Below are positions 23,077 through 25,656 of a stretch of 25,656 nt of DNA, in pieces. A program made the position numbers and the translations under genes. Under the pieces are notes generated by a model. The model worked only from the letters and a program-made list of their open reading frames with translations. It searched no databases and was not told where the DNA came from. The DNA comes from CAZAYP01 sp964489425 [NCBI: uncultured Verrucomicrobiota bacterium] (GTDB taxonomy: Bacteria; Verrucomicrobiota; Kiritimatiellia; RZYC01): contig CAZAYP010000051.1 in the NCBI GenBank assembly GCA_964489425.1, positions 1 to 25,656 of the forward strand. Direction: 5' to 3'. The stretch's first letter is position 1; each line of letters starts with the position of its first letter.

Positions 23077-23543
23077 ATGCTGTTGCCGCACCCGCTCTGT
23101 CGATCCGCGAGATCACGTTGTGGGCGGGCGACCTGGCGGTGGCGTCCCAGCCCTGCCGGATGACCACCGTGCTGGGATCTTGCGTGGCCGTATGCCTTTT
23201 TGATCCGGTCCACAATTATGGCGGGATGAATCACTACCTGTTGCCGGACGGCGAACCAACGGCGCGCTGCGGCCGCTGGGCCATCCGCCGCCTGGTGGAG
23301 CGCCTGGAATCCATCGGCAGCGCGCGGTGTGACCTGCAAGCCAAGATTTTTGGTGGCGCCACGCCCATGAGTATGGCGGCCGGCCCGGGCGGCGTGGGCG
23401 TTGCCAACACCCAGATCGCGCGCCAAGTTCTGCAGGAGTTGAATATTCCGATCCTGGCCGAACGCGTGGGCGGCGGGCCGGGCATGCGCATTGTCTTTGA
23501 AAACTGGAACGGCGTGGTGTGGATGCGCCGGCACGAGAAGTAA
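23073..23543 (+). CDS. cheD: Chemoreceptor glutamine deamidase CheD
   Basis: A 156-residue CheD, which deamidates receptor glutamines and can also bind CheC-type phosphatases. The catalytic cysteine and histidine are C37 ([14 protein letters not shown]) and H54 ([11 protein letters not shown]). QAKIFGGA is also family-typical. The start overlaps the toxin stop, with GAAGG directly before it as a poor ribosome site, so translation may depend on coupling with the toxin gene. cheB starts 2 nt after its stop. No cheC is in the window. Confidence 0.94.
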   Translation: MNAVAAPALSIREITLWAGDLAVASQPCRMTTVLGSCVAVCLFDPVHNYGGMNHYLLPDGEPTARCGRWAIRRLVERLESIGSARCDLQAKIFGGATPMSMAAGPGGVGVANTQIARQVLQELNIPILAERVGGGPGMRIVFENWNGVVWMRRHEK

Positions 23544-23545
23544 AC

Positions 23546-24610
23546 ATGACCAACAAAACCAAAGTCTTGATCGTGGACGATTCGGCCGTGGTGCGCAAAA
23601 CCATGAGCAGCATCCTGGCCTCGGACCCGGCCATCGAAGTGCTGGATACGGCCGGGGATCCCTACCAGGCCGTGGAGATCATGCGCCACCAGACGCCCGA
23701 CGTGATCACTCTGGACGTGGAAATGCCGCGCATGGACGGCCTGACGTTCCTGCAGCGCCTCATGAGCCAGCATCCCATCCCAGTGGTGATCTGCTCCAGC
23801 CTGGCGGCAGATGGCGGCGACGTGGCGCTCCGGGCGCTGGAATACGGGGCGGTGGAGATCATCACCAAGCCCAAGCTGGGCACCCAGGAGTTCCTGGAAG
23901 AGGCCCGCATCATGATCTGCGACACGGTCAAGGCGGCGGCCCAGGTCCAGCCCCGCCGCCTGGCCGCCAAGCCCGTGAGCCGGCCGAAACTGTCCGCGGA
24001 TGCGATGCTGGCCAAGGGCCGGGGCGGCGATGTGATCGCCACCACCCAGAAAATCATCGTGGTGGGCGCCTCGACGGGCGGCACCGAGGCGTTGACCGTG
24101 TTCCTGGAGATGATGCCTGAAAATGCGCCCGGCATCGTGATCGTGCAGCACATGCCGGAACAGTTCACCCGCTCGTTCGCGGACCGGCTCAACGCGATCT
24201 GTCGCATGACCGTCAAGGAAGCGGAGGCAAACGAGACCCTGACCCAGGGCCGGGCGCTGATCGCGCCCGGCGGCCGCCACACGCTGCTCAAGCGCAGCGG
24301 CGCCCGCTACTACGTCGAAATCCGCGACGGCCCGCTGGTCAGCCGCCACCGGCCATCCGTGGACGTGCTGTTCCGCTCCGCGGCGCGGTTTGCCGGATCC
24401 AACGCCGTGGGCGTGATCATGACCGGCATGGGTGACGACGGCGCCCAGGGCATGAAAGAACTGCACGACAGCGGCGCGCGCACGTTTGCGCAGGATGAGG
24501 ACTCGTGCGTCGTGTTCGGCATGCCCAAGGAAGCCATTGCCGCCGGCGGCGTGGACAAGGTGTTGTCCTTGGAGCAACTGGCGCCCGCATCCATGCACGC
24601 CGCCCGCTGA
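23546..24610 (+). CDS. cheB: Chemotaxis methylesterase/response regulator CheB
   Basis: A 354-residue CheB. The receiver domain has the acidic DD at 11-12, phospho-acceptor D57 (ITLDVEMP) and K108. The methylesterase domain has the triad S176 (GASTGG), H202 (VQHMPEQF) and D298 (MGDDGAQG); spacing of 26 and 96 residues equals that of the E. coli enzyme. It removes methyl groups added by CheR and is activated by CheA phosphorylation. The ATG at 23546 opens the receiver domain; the frame extends 9 codons upstream into cheD without a better start. It is the last gene of the cluster. Confidence 0.96.
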   Translation: MTNKTKVLIVDDSAVVRKTMSSILASDPAIEVLDTAGDPYQAVEIMRHQTPDVITLDVEMPRMDGLTFLQRLMSQHPIPVVICSSLAADGGDVALRALEYGAVEIITKPKLGTQEFLEEARIMICDTVKAAAQVQPRRLAAKPVSRPKLSADAMLAKGRGGDVIATTQKIIVVGASTGGTEALTVFLEMMPENAPGIVIVQHMPEQFTRSFADRLNAICRMTVKEAEANETLTQGRALIAPGGRHTLLKRSGARYYVEIRDGPLVSRHRPSVDVLFRSAARFAGSNAVGVIMTGMGDDGAQGMKELHDSGARTFAQDEDSCVVFGMPKEAIAAGGVDKVLSLEQLAPASMHAAR

Positions 24611-24644
24611 CGGGATGGCTCCGCCACGGCACGGGGTGGACGCC

Positions 24645-25523
24645 CTACCCGCGCTGGCAGCAGGATAGCATAGCTTGGATGGCGGGCATCGGCGCGGATA
24701 CGCCGCGGGCCGGCCGCGTGATGCGGCTGACATGGTACACCCGGCCATCTTCCGGACACACCCAGGCCGCGGCATCGTAGCGGCCGCCTGGGTTGAGCAA
24801 TCCGCGGGGCATGTAGCGGCCGGCCAGGATACGAATATCGTGGCCGGGCGCTTTGAGTTCGGTGCCCACCCGCTGCTTCACGCGGCGCGGCGCCTGCCGG
24901 TCCAGCCAGGTGGCCAGCGGCACATCCAGCCAGCGATCTGCCAGGCCCAGGCGACGGAAAATCCAGCGCACCGGCCGGCGCTCGCCAACAAAGGTCATGA
25001 CCGCGCGGGCGGGTTCCACCACGCACTCGGTCAGCGGCAGGTCGGCCGGCACCACCAAGCCCATGCCGAACGCCCGCCAGGGCTGCCAGCCTGCTTCGCC
25101 CGGCATCCAGCGGAAGCTGTTCAAGACCGCGGATTCCAAGGCCGTGTCGCGCCGCGGGCTGCCCAGGAACACGAGTTCCACCAGGCAGCTTGGGGGATCG
25201 AAATACCGGCCCCAGCGGGACACGTCGCGGCCGTCCTGCCGCCCGGCGATCCCCTGCCAGGGGCCTTGCATGCCCCGGCGCAGATGGGTGAACCCGTGCT
25301 CGCGGGCCAGGACGCCCTCGTAATCCTTCAACATGCGGCCAAAATCCGGCGCCGAAGTCACCATGCGCCAATCCAATTCCACGCGAAACTGGTAGCGGTC
25401 AGCGAAGGCGCACCGGCCCTGGTCGGCGGTTTTGGAGAACTGGAGCATCTCCCAATCGCCCGGCACCGCCAGCGCCCACTGGCGCCAGATCCATTCGCGG
25501 GTCGCGACTGGTTGGGTCATCAT
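24645..25523 (-). CDS. Unrecognised 292-residue protein
   Basis: I do not recognise this family. It is soluble in appearance, with no signal peptide or membrane helix, and Trp/Arg-rich. Two halves may be related: the first begins WALAVPGDWEMLQFS and runs through AFADRYQFRVELDW, and the second has FGMGLVVPADLPL and PARAVMTFVGERR. Each reads as a beta-rich VP-start module. Near the C-terminus GLLNPGGRYDAAAWVCPEDGRVYHV includes one isolated Cys, and CC lies near the end. It converges on cheB with 34 nt between stops, so it is not part of the che operon. The start could be either of two adjacent ATGs (25523 or 25520); no good ribosome site is seen. Codon use matches its neighbours, so I take it as a real gene. 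Confidence 0.75.
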   Translation of the reverse strand: MMTQPVATREWIWRQWALAVPGDWEMLQFSKTADQGRCAFADRYQFRVELDWRMVTSAPDFGRMLKDYEGVLAREHGFTHLRRGMQGPWQGIAGRQDGRDVSRWGRYFDPPSCLVELVFLGSPRRDTALESAVLNSFRWMPGEAGWQPWRAFGMGLVVPADLPLTECVVEPARAVMTFVGERRPVRWIFRRLGLADRWLDVPLATWLDRQAPRRVKQRVGTELKAPGHDIRILAGRYMPRGLLNPGGRYDAAAWVCPEDGRVYHVSRITRPARGVSAPMPAIQAMLSCCQRG

Positions 25524-25600
25524 GGACCCATCTCAACGGGCCACAGCCACCGCAGGAATATTTCAAGACGATCTGTTTTCATTTTCCGTTTTCCGAATAG

Positions 25601-25628
25601 TCTCCGCGATCTCCGTGCCTCCGTGAGA
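25601..25628. repeat. Half-element of the CACGGAG repeat family
   Basis: TCTCCGCGATCTCCGTGCCTCCGTGAGA matches the right arm of the inverted repeat at 9345-9371 in word content and ending. Its partner arm is not in the remaining bases and may lie beyond the window. Confidence 0.6.
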
Positions 25629-25656
25629 ATATATTCCGCAGAGGTCATTTCTTTTC

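Overview
The window is about 25.7 kb of GC-rich, gene-dense bacterial DNA. It carries genes for ferredoxin-linked 2-oxoacid oxidation, superoxide reductase (desulfoferrodoxin) and rubrerythrin, so the host is most likely an anaerobe or microaerophile. The intergenic inverted repeats built from short iterated words (CACGAAGG, CACGGAG, CAGGAA) resemble repeats I associate with the Verrucomicrobiota/Kiritimatiellota/Lentisphaerota group. That placement is a low-confidence inference. A deltaproteobacterium-like host is possible.

Region 1 (1-5169, + strand) is a tightly coupled six-gene operon. It holds the 3' end of iorA, then iorB (indolepyruvate:ferredoxin oxidoreductase), a CstA-family transporter, an unrecognised 88-residue protein, and two adjacent ArsA/Get3-type ATPases. 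Most junctions are start/stop overlaps. The two ATPases have diverged at complementary switch positions, which suggests an obligate heterodimer, possibly serving the CstA-like membrane protein.

Region 2 (5192-9075, - strand) is an oxidative-stress and iron cluster read in the order rubrerythrin, desulfoferrodoxin, ferritin, terminator, msrA, and an unusual metallo-beta-lactamase-fold protein with a long C-terminal extension. A consensus -10 box precedes the rubrerythrin gene.

Region 3 (9546-13564, + strand) is an NtrB/NtrC-like pair. The kinase has one intact receiver and two degenerate receiver-like domains in front of PAS-HisKA-HATPase. The response regulator is a sigma54-dependent activator with GAYTGA.

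Region 4 (14075-24610) is a chemosensory cluster: REC-STAS, cheA, mcp, cheW, cheR, cheD and cheB. A near-perfect sigma54 (-24/-12) promoter lies directly in front of it, so the neighbouring NtrC-like activator is a plausible regulator. The predicted transcript start is only 2 nt before the REC-STAS ATG. There is no stand-alone cheY and no flagellar gene in the window, so the pathway may have a non-flagellar output. Two toxin-antitoxin modules, both with PIN-domain toxins but different antitoxin folds, are embedded in the cluster: RHH-PIN on the - strand between cheA and mcp, and Phd-PIN on the + strand between cheR and cheD. Each has a clear palindromic operator candidate.

Region 5 (24645-25523, - strand) is one unrecognised protein. 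The larger intergenic gaps hold compound inverted repeats, including a 99-bp element present twice (88/99 identical) and an array of four small hairpins. I saw no tRNA, rRNA, CRISPR array or intact insertion sequence.
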